Below are positions 53,161-64,000 of a DNA stretch of 64,000 bases, piece by piece. The notes below the pieces were generated by a model that saw only the letters and a list, made by a program, of their open reading frames with translations, ran no database searches and was not told where the DNA came from. Location of the stretch: positions 5,329,275 to 5,393,274 of the forward strand of contig NC_045432.1 of assembly GCF_902635505.1 (NCBI RefSeq), in the 5' to 3' direction. The stretch is from Sarcophilus harrisii (lineage: Eukaryota > Chordata > Mammalia > Dasyuromorphia > Dasyuridae). The first letter of the stretch is position 1. Each line of letters begins with the position of its first letter. The position numbers and the translations under genes were made by a program.

Positions 53161-54561
53161 AACCGGGCTGATGCTGAGGGGAGGATGCCCCGGGCGGGGC
53201 TGGTGCCCGCGCCTGGCACGGGGAAGTGGCCGAATGCTGGGCTCCGGGCCTTGGTTAGGGCCGGAGGCACACGTTTGGGAAGCAGGTGGCGGAGACGTGC
53301 CCGACTCCGCGAGGTCTGCGGGGCTGCCCGGAGAAAGGGGCTACAGGGAAAAGGAAGCCCATGATTGGTGGGCGCGAGCCAAAGGGGAGACCGGGAAAGA
53401 GCACCAGACCTCTGGCAGACCGGGAGAGGGGTCCCCAACTCCCGGAGAGGAGAGACAGGATGCGGGAGAGGGAGCCGGACGGTGCCCAGGGCTACAGCCA
53501 AGTCAGGGGGAGAGGGCCGGGGGAGGAGGAGCTCTGCCGTTCCTCCTCCCTTCCTCACTCAACTCCGAACCCCCAGAGGATTGTGGTAGAAGGAAGCTTA
53601 GCTTCGGGCCTTCCCCTCCCCCTCCTGATGGGTGACCCGGGACAGGGCTCTTGCCTCCTCCCCCAATCTGGCCAAGGGCGGTGATTAATCTTCCTCTCTT
53701 GGCGCTCTCCTTCTATCCCAGACACACCTCAGAAGAGCTGCGGTTAGGTCTCTGAGGGGGGGTGGGGGGGCAGAAATTCCCTCCAGTAAATGGGGGTGGG
53801 AGAGCTGACCACAGAGGGTGTTGTGCGGTTGGAAAAAAGGTTAAGGATTGTGGATCCACTTGGAGGTTTGGGGGAGGGGGGGGTCTGTCTGGGAGAGAGT
53901 GTGTGTGTGTGTGTGTCTTGAGTGTGAGTGTGTGTGTGTGTCTTGAGTGTGAGTGTGTGTGTGTGCTTGCGTGCTCCTGTTCACACTGACTCACTGAATT
54001 CTAAGCGTGCCCCCAGTGAAAGGGTCCTTGGAGCCCAGCCCCCTCAGTTTTCAGAAAGGGAAACTGAGCTCTGGAAGCCCCTGCCACTCCCAGGTGCTAG
54101 GGGAGGGTTGCGGAGGAGCCAGGCCTTAGCCAAGAGGAAGTTTCCTACTCCGGGACCGAGGGCTTCTGGGGATCGCAGGTACAAGTAACGACTGCTTCAG
54201 CTTTGCTGGGGCTGCCCGCAGAACACCCCTCCCCCCCCAAAGAAGGGAAGCAGCCGCCCTGGAGAGGACCGTCTGCACCGGGGAGGAGAACGGCCCCCCC
54301 TTGTGGCCCCCCTGACCCCGCTGACATGGCCCCGGGCCCAGCGCCACTCCCTCCCCAGACAGCCCCGCCTCGCTCCCGGAGGGAGCTCCGGCTCCTCCTC
54401 CTTAGCTGTTGTCTGCTCCCTGGGGGGCGCCCCCGCATCAGACTCCCAGCTTCGGCTCAGCCCTGGCGTCCAGGGATGGGCACTCTGGCGGCTCCGGGGC
54501 TGGGGGTTGGGCCCGGGGCCTGGTGGGCTCGGCTAAGCCCGGGGCTGTGTAGTTCATCTCT

Positions 54562-54640
54562 GTCACCATGGAAACCAGGCCTGGTACTGGGTGGCTGCTA
54601 ATTGAGTGAGCTCCATCTTGAGCTGAGCTCCCTTATATGG
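54562..54640 (+). promoter_or_regulatory. Possible enhancer motifs: RFX X-box and SRF CArG box
   Basis: GTCACCATGGAAAC (54562-54575) fits the degenerate RFX X-box GTHNCCATGGNAAC. CCTTATATGG (54631-54640) is a perfect SRF CArG box, CC(A/T)6GG. Both lie in unique sequence about 4 kb upstream of PLXNA3. Motif prediction only. Confidence 0.4.
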
Positions 54641-55856
54641 AAGGGAGGGGAGGGGGCTGGTTTCCAGAACCCGGGCCTGGCTCCTCTCCCCATCTGTTGA
54701 GGTGTTAGCATCTGGGAGGGAGGAAGAGGGAGGGCCACTTTAGGGGGTTGAACTCTGGAGGGAGGGTGCGGGTACCTCGATGGGAAGCCCCCACCAGGGC
54801 ACTTGGGGGCCAGCTGCTTTCCTTTGGGTCTCCTTGTACGGCAGATTCCCCCCCACAAAGTGCTCAGGGACCCACAGAGGCGTCTGTCCAGCAAATGCCT
54901 GGGGGCCACACTGGCATTCGGGAGTATCGTTGTTCCCGGCTCCTGGAGGGACTCAAGCCTGGCCCGGCACTTGCTGCAAGGGGGGGGGGCATTGGTGGGG
55001 AGAACCACCGAGGGATCACACTGGGGAGGGGCTTCATGTCTGCAGAATCATGAAATCCCAGAAGTCCCGAACATCGGACAAAGGGAGCCGCCAGTCAGGT
55101 CGTTCTGTCTGGGCCCCAGCTTCCTAACCTGAGTCCTGACCCCTGGGGCCTCTCGTGGCCAAATGTGGGCCCTGCTGTTTGAATGTGCCCTCAGGAACTG
55201 ATGGAGCGGGCACCATTTTCCAGCCCTGGGCTTGTGTACAAGGAGAGGGGAGGAGGAGAGGCGGAGGCCCGTGGCTAACTGCAGACGTGCAAGAGGGGCC
55301 TGTGGCCGGCTCTGTGGACATGGGGCACATGATGGGGCTGTGGCTTTGTGGGGTGGGGGATCCGGGGGCAATGTGGCTGGGGTGGGGACGAGTATGGGTG
55401 GGAACCTGTGGCCGGCTGGGGGGGGGACATGGGGGACCATGAGGGGCCTGTGATTGGGTGGGTGAGGGTAGGGCTGGGGCAAGTATACAGGTGGGGGGGG
55501 GCAGATGTGGTAGCCTCCCAAGTGTCTCCGGTTCACAGCAGTGCCAGCAGAATGTATGAACGTCTCTGGTTTCAGATCCATGGGAGGGCGTGGGCAGGGG
55601 CAAGGAGGGCAGTCTGAGCAAAGAGAGCGGGGCATTTGTGACCGAGCCCGCTGCCCCTCGGTTTGAAAGACTCCTGCTTCCCCCTGTCCCAGAGCCGTAT
55701 CACTGCCCAGGTCAGAGGAATGGGATTTAGAAGGCTGCTTATCTGAGGAATCCCTCACCGTACTGTCACAATCTGCCTCGAATCCACCCCCATGGAGGCT
55801 GCCCATTGCACTCACATACACCCCTTAATAAGTATTGGGAAGCATTCCCATCCCAG

Positions 55857-56100
55857 AGGCAGCTGGGGGGTGCAGTGGTTAGAGTGCTGGACCTAGGGTC
55901 AGCGACACACATTTTCCCCCCGAGTTCCAATTTGACCTCAGCTACTAGCTGTGTGACCCGGGACTTGTCACTTCACCCTGTCCGCCTTGGTTTCTTCATC
56001 TGTAAGATGAGATGGGGAAGGAAATAGCAACCTGCTCCAGTATCTGTGCCAAGAACCCCCCAATAGGGCACGTGCTCAGCCATGACCGAAAGCTGAGCCA
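55857..56100 (+). mobile_element. tRNA-derived marsupial SINE (MAR1-like)
   Basis: GGCAGCTGGGGGGTGCAGTG, GGACCTAGGGTCAGCGACAC, GCTACTAGCTGTGTGACCCG, AGGAAATAGCAACCTGCTCC and AGTATCTGTGCCAAGAACCC in the expected order, + orientation. Confidence 0.88.
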
Positions 56101-57109
56101 CAGCTGCCACACACCCTCAGCCTCAGCCTGCCCCACGTATTTCCTGTTGGTGGCTGTTCCTGGTCCTGCCCCTCAGAGCCCGGCAGGAGCAGGCTCGTCC
56201 CTTTGGTACAACCTCGCCCTACTCCCAGCCACAGCTCCCCCCACCCCCCTGGGCTCTGTCCCATATTTATATGAATCTATTTAAGGCTCCTATCATTACC
56301 CTGCCTTCAGAAACTGTCAAGAAAGCCTCCATGGCTGGGCCAAAAGCAGCCCCGGACCCCTGTGCTCTTGGGGGTGCCGACTTGCACAAGCTGGCCCTCC
56401 CTTTGGCCCCACTGCTGGTGTCCCATCAGGCCTCCCCGGCTTGTGCTTGGGGAGCTGATTCTCGAACTTGTGTGAGGCCTCACGTCTGTCTCTGCTGACC
56501 TCGGCCCTCCCGGGTGCCAGCCAAGGCTGAGAGTCTGGGGAGGCCCTTGGGACCCTGACTGTTGGGCTGGCCAAGCCCCCGGTTCGGGTCTTCTGCCTGC
56601 AGGATGATTGGCTGGACCAACTGACCGTCCAGCATTGTTGTTTCCATCCCATTTTCCCAATCTTTATCTTGGTCCTTTTTTAAGCTTTGAGTTCCAAAAT
56701 CCTCCCCAATGAAGCAAATGGCCTGATGAACTTACACCCAGGGAGTCATCAGGAGACCTTCATCAAAACAGTTATTCTCTTCAGTCCCCTCTGTCCCCCC
56801 CCGTGTCCCCACGTCCCCCCTCCCATCCCTGTCCCCTCTGCCCCTCCACATCCCCTCCCACCCTTTCTCCTTTCCCAGAGCAAGAATAAAAGGGAGAGAC
56901 TGAGCACTAGAGTGGAATTGGATGTTGGGCCCCCACCTCTACCAGACCTGTGTTAGATGAGGTGCTGTCCAGACTGCAGCAACTGTCCTTGTCCTCAAGC
57001 ATTTTCTGCCACCATCCTGGGATGGTCCACACTCCCCATGGCCCAAAAGTGAAGGCCCCCTGCCCCAAACCACTCTCCCCAATCCTTCCCATCAGAAGGG
57101 GAGCACCTG

Positions 57110-57960
57110 GTTCTATGTCCTCCTAGGGCCTCCCCAACTTCCCTTCCCCCCGGGGTTCCCCACAGGGTTCTTTTGGGAAAGTTGGATCCCCTCCCCCCTC
57201 CTTCCGCGGTCTTGTTTAAATTCCCAGTCCCATCACCCCTTTAACCCTCCTGACCCCCTTTTTCCCTTCCCTTCCCCTCCCTTTTCCTTCCTTTCCCCCT
57301 TTCCCTTTTTCTCTTTATTTCCCCCCCCCCCCCTTTTTCCTTTTCCCTTTTTTTTTTCCCCCCCTCCCCTCCCCCCAAATTTCCCTTTTCCCTTTTTTGT
57401 TTCTCCCATTTTCTTCTTTTTTTTCTCTTTCCCTTTCTTTCTTCTCTTTTCCTTTTCCTCCTCCTTTTCCTTTTCCCCTTTCCCTTCTCCCCCCCCCCCC
57501 TTTTCCCCCCCCCCCGCCCATTTTTCCTTTCACCCCGGGCTCCCTTCCTCGTTTTTTCCCTTTCTCCCCTTTTCTTTTCTCCCCCTTTTCCCTTTCCCCT
57601 TTCCAGGGCCCCTTTTCTTCTAAAACTAAAGGGTCCTTGGGGGCTTTAAAAAACCCCATTTTTTTTTCCTTTTTTTTCCTTTTTTTTTTTTTTCGCCTTT
57701 CTTAAACAAAGGGGACCCAAAAGGGGAAACCCCCGTACCCCGGCTCGGTGTTCCCCTCACCCCTGGGGGGCCCCAAAAGTTTTCCTAAGAACCCGGTTTT
57801 GAAACCCCTTGGAAAGCGGATAGGGGAAGGATAAGATGGGGGAGGACTGGGCGGAAAAGGGTGGGAGGGGTTCATGAAACCTAAAGGAGGGGAAATTACA
57901 GACCCGTTTGGGATGTGCTGAGTTTAAGGGTGGATATGATGGGGTAGAAGGTTTCCCAAA
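57110..57960. repeat. Polypyrimidine tract with homopolymer stutter, doubtful base quality
   Basis: From about 57235 to 57700 the + strand is almost only C and T in irregular homopolymers. The following 200 bases keep a doubled-letter look (AAAAGGGGAAACCCCCG, GGGGGGCCCCAAAAG). It could be a real H-DNA-prone tract, but the texture resembles an error-prone consensus at an assembly weak point. Confidence 0.7.
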
Positions 57961-58262
57961 ATTTGAGGAGAGGTGCAAAAATCAATATCAGTTGATTATA
58001 GGGGATCGGAGGAAAGGAGGTGGCCCTTCAGGTGGAGACTGATTCCCACAGCATCCTGAGCAACAGGGGGCAGGCAGGTTCTCCCAGCCTCTCTTGGTCC
58101 TGGGTACTTAGAATTGTCTGTGCCTAACACATGCCCAATCCTGTAGCATGGTCACACAACCCATTTGGTGTGGGAGGCAAAGCCAAGTAGTAGCCTCCCT
58201 GCTTCCCTCCCGGCTTCCCTGGCTCCCTCCCTCCCTCCCTGCCATGGAGTGCACATGGCTCC

Positions 58263-58535
58263 ATGTGGAAGGTGGGGTTAGGGGGGAGGGGGAGAGAGGG
58301 AGGAAGAGAGAGACAGAGAGAAACAGAGACAGAGAGAGAAGGGGGAGAGGGAAAGAGAGAAAGAGGGAGAACGAGGGGGGGAGGGGGAGAAAGGGAGAGG
58401 AGGGGAGGGGGAGGGAGAGAGGGAGAGGGGGGAAGAAAGAGGGAGGGAAAGAGAGGGAGGGGGGGGGAGAGAGGAGGGAGAGATGGAGGAAGAGGGGGGA
58501 GAAAAGAGAGGGGAGAGAGACAGAGTTTGAGAGAG
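58263..58535. repeat. Polypurine tract of about 270 bp next to the PLXNA3 promoter
   Basis: The + strand is GGGAGAGAGG, GAGAAAGAGG-like with very few pyrimidines. It ends about 240 bases before the TATA-like box of PLXNA3. Confidence 0.92.
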
Positions 58536-58599
58536 AGCATTCACCAATAGAGACGTTACCACTGTTAGCCTAGAGGGGGGTTTCAGCTGAGATCTTTCT

Positions 58600-59153
58600 G
58601 CTTCCTCGTGGAAGGGAGTCCAGGGATGACCCTCCCCAGGAGCGACCGACGAGGATCTAGGGTCCGAACTGAGGTGCTCGGGCTTTGAGGGCGGGGTGCT
58701 GCGACTCGACCCCTCCTCGCGGGCCGGCTTTTCGAGCTCCGCCCCCTCCCAGGCCGGATGGTACAGTCCGAGTTTAAAAGGCCCGGGCCGGCTCGGCGGG
58801 CGCAGTGTGTGGGCGGCGGCGGCGGCGGCGGCGGCACCCCGGCAGCCACGGACTCGCCTTCTAGGGGCTGCCCCGGCCTGCCCGCAGCCACTGGGCGGCT
58901 GAGCGACGACAGGGAGCCCGAGCCGGGGCGCCGCCGCCGCGGGGTTCCGAGGCGCGGGTGCGCACACCCCGCCCCCGGCCCCTGGCCCCGCCCCCCGCCC
59001 CCGGCGGCCAGCCAGTGTGTCCCCCCCCCCCATCCGGGGCCTGGCTCGTGCTGGCGGCCCCCTCCCGCCGACCACTGTGGGCGTCAGTGTTTGGGGGGGC
59101 CCCGGTGTAAACTTCCGGGGTGCTGCCCCGCCGTTCCTTGCGTCCAGCTCCAG
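58600..59153 (+). promoter_or_regulatory. PLXNA3: PLXNA3 promoter and probable non-coding exon 1
   Basis: A strong CpG-rich island runs from 58640 to 59120. A TATA-like TTTAAAAGG (58773-58781) precedes (GGC)n at 58815-58834. The probable first exon starts near 58800 and ends at the donor CTCCAG|GTAGGT at 59153/59154. It would splice to the acceptor at 61919. The exon is inferred from composition and the donor, not from homology. Confidence 0.65.
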
Positions 59154-61919
59154 GTAGGTGACCCCCTCCCCCCATCGGGAATCCCCCTGCCCCCTGGGGG
59201 CCTCCCTTCCCCATCCCTGTTCCTCGCGCCGTCCCCAGTCACCTGTCTGCCCGTACTGGGGAAGCTGGAGGTGGGTGCGGCCCCAGCTTGCCTTTCCTCC
59301 CCGTCCCCCCCCACCCCCCCCACACACACACTTGGTGAAATTTTCCTGGAGGGCTCGGGGTCGGGGTCGGGCAAGAGACCCTCCCTCCCCTTGAATCCTC
59401 GACTTTCCAGCTGGGGGGCGAGGGGGAGGTTGCTGGTGCTTTGGGATCGATGTGACAATCACTTGGGTAATTGGGGGGTGCGCCGCGCTAACTCTGTGCT
59501 ACTCCGGGGCAGGGCAGAGAGACCCCAAAGTAGGCCCAAAGTGCTTGGGTTGAAGAACTAAGAGGTTTGGGCATTTGCAGACTGGGGCTCTTTGTGTGGG
59601 AACGGGGAACTGGCTGCATGCAGAGGGAGGAGCTGGAGACAACTTGGGGCTGAGTTTCTGGGGCTGTGGATGAAGGAAGGTGTTCAGATGGCCGAGTTCT
59701 GGGTCTAGAGGGCGGCTTAGAAAATGGGAGTCCCAGCAGAGAAAGGCTGGGGGTTCTGGGGCTCAATAACTGGCCTCCCTCTTCCTGGTGGTGAGGGGGT
59801 GAGGGGCCCAGTCAGATGGAAGACCCCTGGTTCTTAAGCAGAGCCCTCCCATGCTCTGCCCCCATTCCCAGGTTGCACACCTCCCTGCTTGGACCATGTG
59901 CCTCCTTTCTGGGCTTAGGTACATGGGGAAGGCTCTGGGCCACATTCCGGTCCCAGGAGCTGACCCAGCAAAGAATAACCAGAGCCACACTTTAATCGTG
60001 GCTGCAATTTCACAGGTTTCTCCTGTGTCCCCCAGACCTGGTCTGCTTTCTGTTTATCTTGGAAACTGGGGTTTTTCCTTCCTCTTTTTCCCCCCTTTTG
60101 AGTCTTTCTGGGCCTCCTTGGAGCTTGGCTGGAGAGCTTTTGCTTTCCCCTTTCAGATGGTAGCGTTGCTTTCCCTTCTCCCTCCCCCTCCCCATCCCCC
60201 CACCCCCTCCACCCATGTTGGCCTCTCGGGCTTTGCCACCTCCACCACAGCAGGCACGGGCAAAACCAGTGACATGGTTCTCGGGCCGGCGCCAGCGTTC
60301 CCCGAGCTGTTTTCCTCCATCTCTGGGCCCATGGAGTGGGTGTGGCCTAGGAGTGGACACCATTCATTGTGGGGCTACCGGAGATGGGGTGCCCACCCCC
60401 GGGCCCAAAGCAGCCCTTTCTCAAGCTCTGGGACACCTCCAGCCAGTCTCACCTCATGGGCTACATTTCCCGTCCCCAAATGTAATGATACAATGGACAG
60501 TATCTTCCAGCGCTGCTGTCCCTGCCCATTGTCAGCATCCAGGCTCACTAACGTGGCAAGGGTGCCCACCTGGGGCAAGAGGGGGGCCCATTCACAGCAG
60601 TAGGGGTGATTGGTGGGATCCTTGAATTTTAGAGTCAGGGGGCTGAGAGTGAGTGGGGGGGGATTGGCATAGAAGGGGGGTACCATATGCCCCTGCCTCT
60701 CTCCTGAGCCCCACAGCTGGGGTGGACTGATTGATGCCCCAAGGTTTCCCTTGGTGGGCCAGGGTCAGACCTTTCCCTGCCTCCGACATGGAGGCAGGTT
60801 GGAGGAGTCCAAGCCTTCAGGTCCTGTCCTGCTGCCCATGTGCATTGTGCTGGGCTCCATCCAGGCTGTTGATCAGAGTGTTTGAGTGTTCATGGCTGTT
60901 GTGTGTGTCTGGCTAGCGCTGCATTTGTGTATCTTGGTGATGCCGTGTGAGCGAGTGTCTGTGTATGTGTGAGTGTGTGTGTCAGAGAGAGACAGAGGGA
61001 GAGATCTCTGACCTGCTGTGTTGTGGCTGAAGGCAAGCCCTCTCCCCTCCCAGGCCACACTCCGCTTTGTGTCCGTGTGTGGAGTGCTGCAGGTGGTGGG
61101 GATTCAGACTCGGGGGATGGGGGGATGGCAGCTCCGCGCGGTCTGGCCCGGGGACTTCAGGATCGGAGCCATCCAGCTCCATCTTAGCTCCACCCTGCGG
61201 GAGCTTGGTTGGGAGGGGCCGTGGGGGCCCGCGCTCTGCTCCAAGCCAGCCCCCCTCCCCCAGGAGCTGGCCAGCTTTAGCACAGAAGAAAGGACAGCAG
61301 CAGCCTCGAGGTTATCCATCCTCCCCACTCTCCGCCCAGCACCACACATCCCAGGTCCCAGAAAGGGGAAAAGCCAAGCTTTTGCCGGCAAGGACGCCAG
61401 CCCCACATGACAACACACCTGTGACTCCATGGGGTGTTGGGGCTCCAGAGGCAGATGGGGGGGGCTCTGGGGATTCAGCCTCTGAGCTCTTGCCCGTTTG
61501 GGCCAGGGTTATCTGGGACCCCTTGGGTGTGGCCCGTCTCCCCCAGGGCCTGACACTAGTGAACTGGTCTCTAGGAGGCCGAGGGTGCTTTCTGGGCACC
61601 ACTCAGTGACCAGCCACCTTCTCCCTCCCCGATCACGGTGCTCTTTGTTCTCTCCCTCCCTCTTGAGTCTGACATTTGGGAGGAAGGGGCTCCCAGCTGC
61701 CGAGAAGGCTGGGCAGGGGGCATTCAGGCCAGATCCTCACTGTTCCGTCCTCGTCGGATCAGGTGTGTGACCGGTAGGGAGGGCTCCTGGCAGAAGGACA
61801 ACTCGAGAACAGGCCCTTCCCATCATTTCCCCTGCACCCAGTCCGCCTGGTCAGATGGCCAAGGTACATCTCCGTAACACCCCCCGACCTCGTTCCCTCT
61901 TCCCCCAATCTTCCCCTAG
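59154..61919 (+). other. PLXNA3: PLXNA3 intron 1
   Basis: This 2.8 kb intron runs from the inferred donor to the acceptor TTCCCCTAG ending at 61919. It is mostly unique, with a C-rich run near 60180-60215 and a GT-rich patch at 60895-60990. No repeats of note and no other coding exon are recognised. Confidence 0.55.
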
Positions 61920-61946
61920 GACTCAGCCACTTGCCCAGGACCGGCC

Positions 61947-62600
61947 ATGGCTCTGGGGGACCCCACAGTGCCGTATGCAAAGGCATTGGCCCCCTTCCCG
62001 CCACCACTGCTGCTGCTGCTGCTGCTGCTGCTCCTGCCCCTTCCCCGCGAGGTACTACCAACCGTGGGCCCCTTCCATACCTTCTCTGCAGCCGACACCA
62101 CCTTGACCCACCTGGCCGTGCACCGGGGGACGGGGGAAGTATTTGTGGGGGCCGTGAACCGGGTGTTCAAGTTGTCCCCCAACCTCACCGAGCTGCGGGC
62201 CCACATTACCGGGCCCATCGAAGACAATGCCCGCTGCTATCCCCCTCCGAGCATGCGGGTCTGCACCCACCATTTGGTACCCACTGATAACATCAACAAA
62301 CTGCTGCTCATTGACTACGCCAGTCGGCGCCTGGTAGCCTGTGGCAGCATCTGGCAGGGCATCTGCCAGTTCCTTCGCCTCGATGACCTTTTTAAACTGG
62401 GCGAGCCACATCATCGCAAGGAGCACTATCTGTCAGGGGCCCAGGAGCCAGACACCATGGCTGGGGTCATCGTGGAGCAGGGATCGGAGCCCAGCAAGCT
62501 GTTCATCGGCACAGCCATCGACGGCAAGTCCGAGTACTTCCCCACCCTCAGCTCTCGCAAGCTCATCCGCGACGAGGACAGCGCCGACATGTTCAGCTTG
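61947..62600 (+). CDS. PLXNA3: Plexin-A3, first coding exon (signal peptide and N-terminal Sema domain), gene continues beyond window
   Basis: Plexin-A3 is a type I membrane receptor that, with neuropilins, transmits class 3 semaphorin signals in axon guidance. The exon starts at 61920 with the acceptor at 61918-61919. The ATG at 61947 has a good context (GCCATGG). 654 bases give 218 residues, ending in phase 0 at the donor after MFSL. Residues 1-36 form a signal peptide whose core is ten leucines, eight of them encoded by CTG. From [20 protein letters not shown] onward it is the plexin Sema domain, nearly identical to human: [66 protein letters not shown]. Human plexin-A3 has about 1871 residues, so roughly 12% is here. 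The next exon (VYQDEFVSSQ in human) was not found before the window ends. Confidence 0.97.
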
Positions 62601-64000
62601 GTGGGTGGCCCGGTGGGCGTGGGAGGGTGGTCTGGGGAGCAGCTTCCTGCTGCGGGGAGGGGGGGGGAGGAGGTGCTCAAAGCTACCCTACCTGAAGAGA
62701 GCCACCAGTGCTCTCATCGGGGATGGATTGAGAAGTATCGGTGATCAAATGACTGCAGCCTTCGAAGGTCACAAAAGAAGCTGAAAGTTAATAACTCTGT
62801 CACGCTCCCTTCTGGGAGATGGCTGGGGGGAAAGAAAGCCAGCAGCTTTTTCTTCAGGAGGCTGGGAGGCCCCAGGTCTTCTGGCAGAGAGCGGGGTGGG
62901 TCCTAAGCCAACTCAAGCCTTTTGGCCAAGCTGTCCCTGGCTCCAAAGGATGGATTCTGGGGCCGAGGAGCTAGGACCAAGTGGGGTCTGCTGGGCCACA
63001 GTGCTCACATAAGGGGGTTCAGAGTGACCACCACTTCCCCAGCTCTCTCCTCCACTTCCTGGGGGGATGCTGGGATCTCAGCAGTGACACATGAATATAT
63101 GACCCACATTTATGGATCATAGACCGGATTGGGCAAGGGACCTTGCGGCAAACCTGAATTCAGCCCAAAGCCCTGTATAGGATCTAGTGCCCCCCCCCCC
63201 AAAGGTGACCAAGAGACCAGAACACTGGACCTGGAGTCAGAAAGGCCAGAATTCACATTTGACCTCAGACACTAGCTGTATGTCACTTAACCCCTGCCTG
63301 TATAAAACTGGAGGAGGAAATGACAAAGCACTCCAGGATCTTTGTCAAGAAAACCCCTGAACATTTCGGCCACAGGGTCCCAAAGAGTCAGCTTTTGACT
63401 CAACAGCAACAGCCCCTCTTTGGGCACCCTTTCCTCCTCTCCCTTTCCGCCAATGTAAGTCAAGACTCGGCTCATTTCCTTTTTGCCCAAGAGTCCTCAG
63501 CTGGTGGATCTGGGGAAGGTGTTTGGGAATGGTTGGACTTTGGGCGCCAGCCTTGTGGCCAGGCGTCCGACACTCACTTGGGGTCCACCTGGGGGTCTCC
63601 TAGGGCAGCCTGACAGAAGGCCGCCAACTTTGTCCACTGCTCAGCACTCATGCCGGTGACTTAAATGAGAATGGAAACGGTTCCTGCCCTCTAGGATCAC
63701 ACTCATCCCCGAGGCCAGGGCCTATCACCCTCGCTTGGCATTTCTGTCCCCGGCACTTGGCCCACTACCTGGAACACTAAGCAATTCCTAAAGGCTCAGT
63801 AACAGACCGACTGCACGGACACAGAACGGGGTCCGTGCGGCGTTCTAGGCTGAGAAAGGACAACGAATATATCGGCCTTGTGTGCAGATTCTTGGCCACC
63901 CAACCAAGCCGTTGGGTCTGTCTGTCCACATCCCGCCACATGCGTGGGCACGTGTCGCGGCTGGGGCGTCTCTTGGCAGTTTCCCTCTAGGATTTTATCC
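62601..64000 (+). other. PLXNA3: PLXNA3 intron 2, left part
   Basis: Non-coding sequence after the GTGGGT donor to the window end. It contains a SINE at 63205-63410 and a short C-run near 63190; the remainder is unremarkable. Confidence 0.8.
63205..63410 (+). mobile_element. tRNA-derived marsupial SINE (MAR1-like)
   Basis: AACACTGGACCTGGAGTCAG, AGGCCAGAATTCACATTTGA, GACCTCAGACACTAGCTGTA, GAGGAAATGACAAAGCACTC, CAGGATCTTTGTCAAGAAAA and GGGTCCCAAAGAGTCAGC. Nearly full length, + orientation, in PLXNA3 intron 2. Confidence 0.92.

Larger units (their letters stand above)
53160..57110. other. Intergenic block upstream of PLXNA3, mostly unique
   Basis: It holds a (GT)n-rich stretch at 53895-53965, the motif cluster at 54562-54640, a G-rich tract around 55330-55500 and a SINE at 55857. 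An A/T-rich island with TATTTATATG and CTATTTAAGG lies at 56262-56286. No gene is recognised; cis-regulatory DNA for PLXNA3 is the natural guess. Confidence 0.45.

Noticed and set aside
58278-59462. 394-codon open frame on the minus strand over the PLXNA3 promoter
   Set aside because: Its left end is the polypurine tract (giving S, P and L runs) and its right end the CpG island. The composition is low-complexity, with no family similarity, and it is antisense to a clear promoter.
62601-64000. Next PLXNA3 exon (human VYQDEFVSSQIK)
   Set aside because: No acceptor followed by a matching reading frame occurs before the window ends.

Overview
This window looks like mammalian, and specifically marsupial, chromosomal DNA. 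It carries four host genes in the order ATP6AP1 - GDI1 - FAM50A - PLXNA3, all on the + strand. This is the gene order of human Xq28, a segment that is also X-linked in marsupials. The marsupial assignment rests on the interspersed repeats: L1 copies with the ORF2 C-terminus and 3' UTR typical of opossum and Australian marsupials, tRNA-derived SINEs whose body begins GGGGCAG(C/T)TGGGTGGCGCAG, many CORE/MIR-type SINEs, and abundant antisense L2/CR1-clade LINE remains. Family names come from memory, not from a database search.

Layout. (1) 1-12.8 kb: the last eight coding exons of ATP6AP1 (V-ATPase accessory subunit Ac45), whose first exons lie left of the window, with one 5.8 kb intron. (2) 12.9-14.6 kb: a repeat cluster in which an L1 sits inside a SINE, next to a hAT-type MITE. 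(3) 14.9-24.1 kb: GDI1 complete, with 11 coding exons, 447 codons and a CpG-rich promoter. (4) 24.13-40.8 kb: FAM50A complete, with 13 coding exons and 336 codons. Its promoter begins almost at the GDI1 poly(A) signal. Its 10.5 kb first intron holds most of the window's mobile DNA, including LTR fossils, a hAT MITE and an L1 nested in another L1. (5) 40.8-58.6 kb: about 18 kb of intergenic DNA. The left part is L1, L2 and SINE debris. The right part is GC-rich, with minisatellites, purine/pyrimidine tracts, a possible enhancer at 54.5 kb and a suspicious polypyrimidine stretch at 57.1-57.9 kb. (6) 58.6-64 kb: the PLXNA3 promoter, a non-coding first exon, a 2.8 kb intron and the first coding exon (signal peptide and start of the Sema domain). 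The rest of PLXNA3 lies right of the window.

The four genes are not one pathway. They encode an endomembrane proton-pump accessory protein, a Rab recycling factor, a nuclear spliceosome-associated protein and a semaphorin receptor. Their grouping reflects ancient X synteny. I see no undescribed multi-gene system here. The more unusual observations are a GC-AG intron and a divergent exon 3 end in FAM50A, clustered long G/C homopolymers just after FAM50A splice donors, a local duplication of a decayed L1 piece flanking FAM50A exons 2-3, an inverted pair of related LTR fragments, and a tail-only retroposition footprint.
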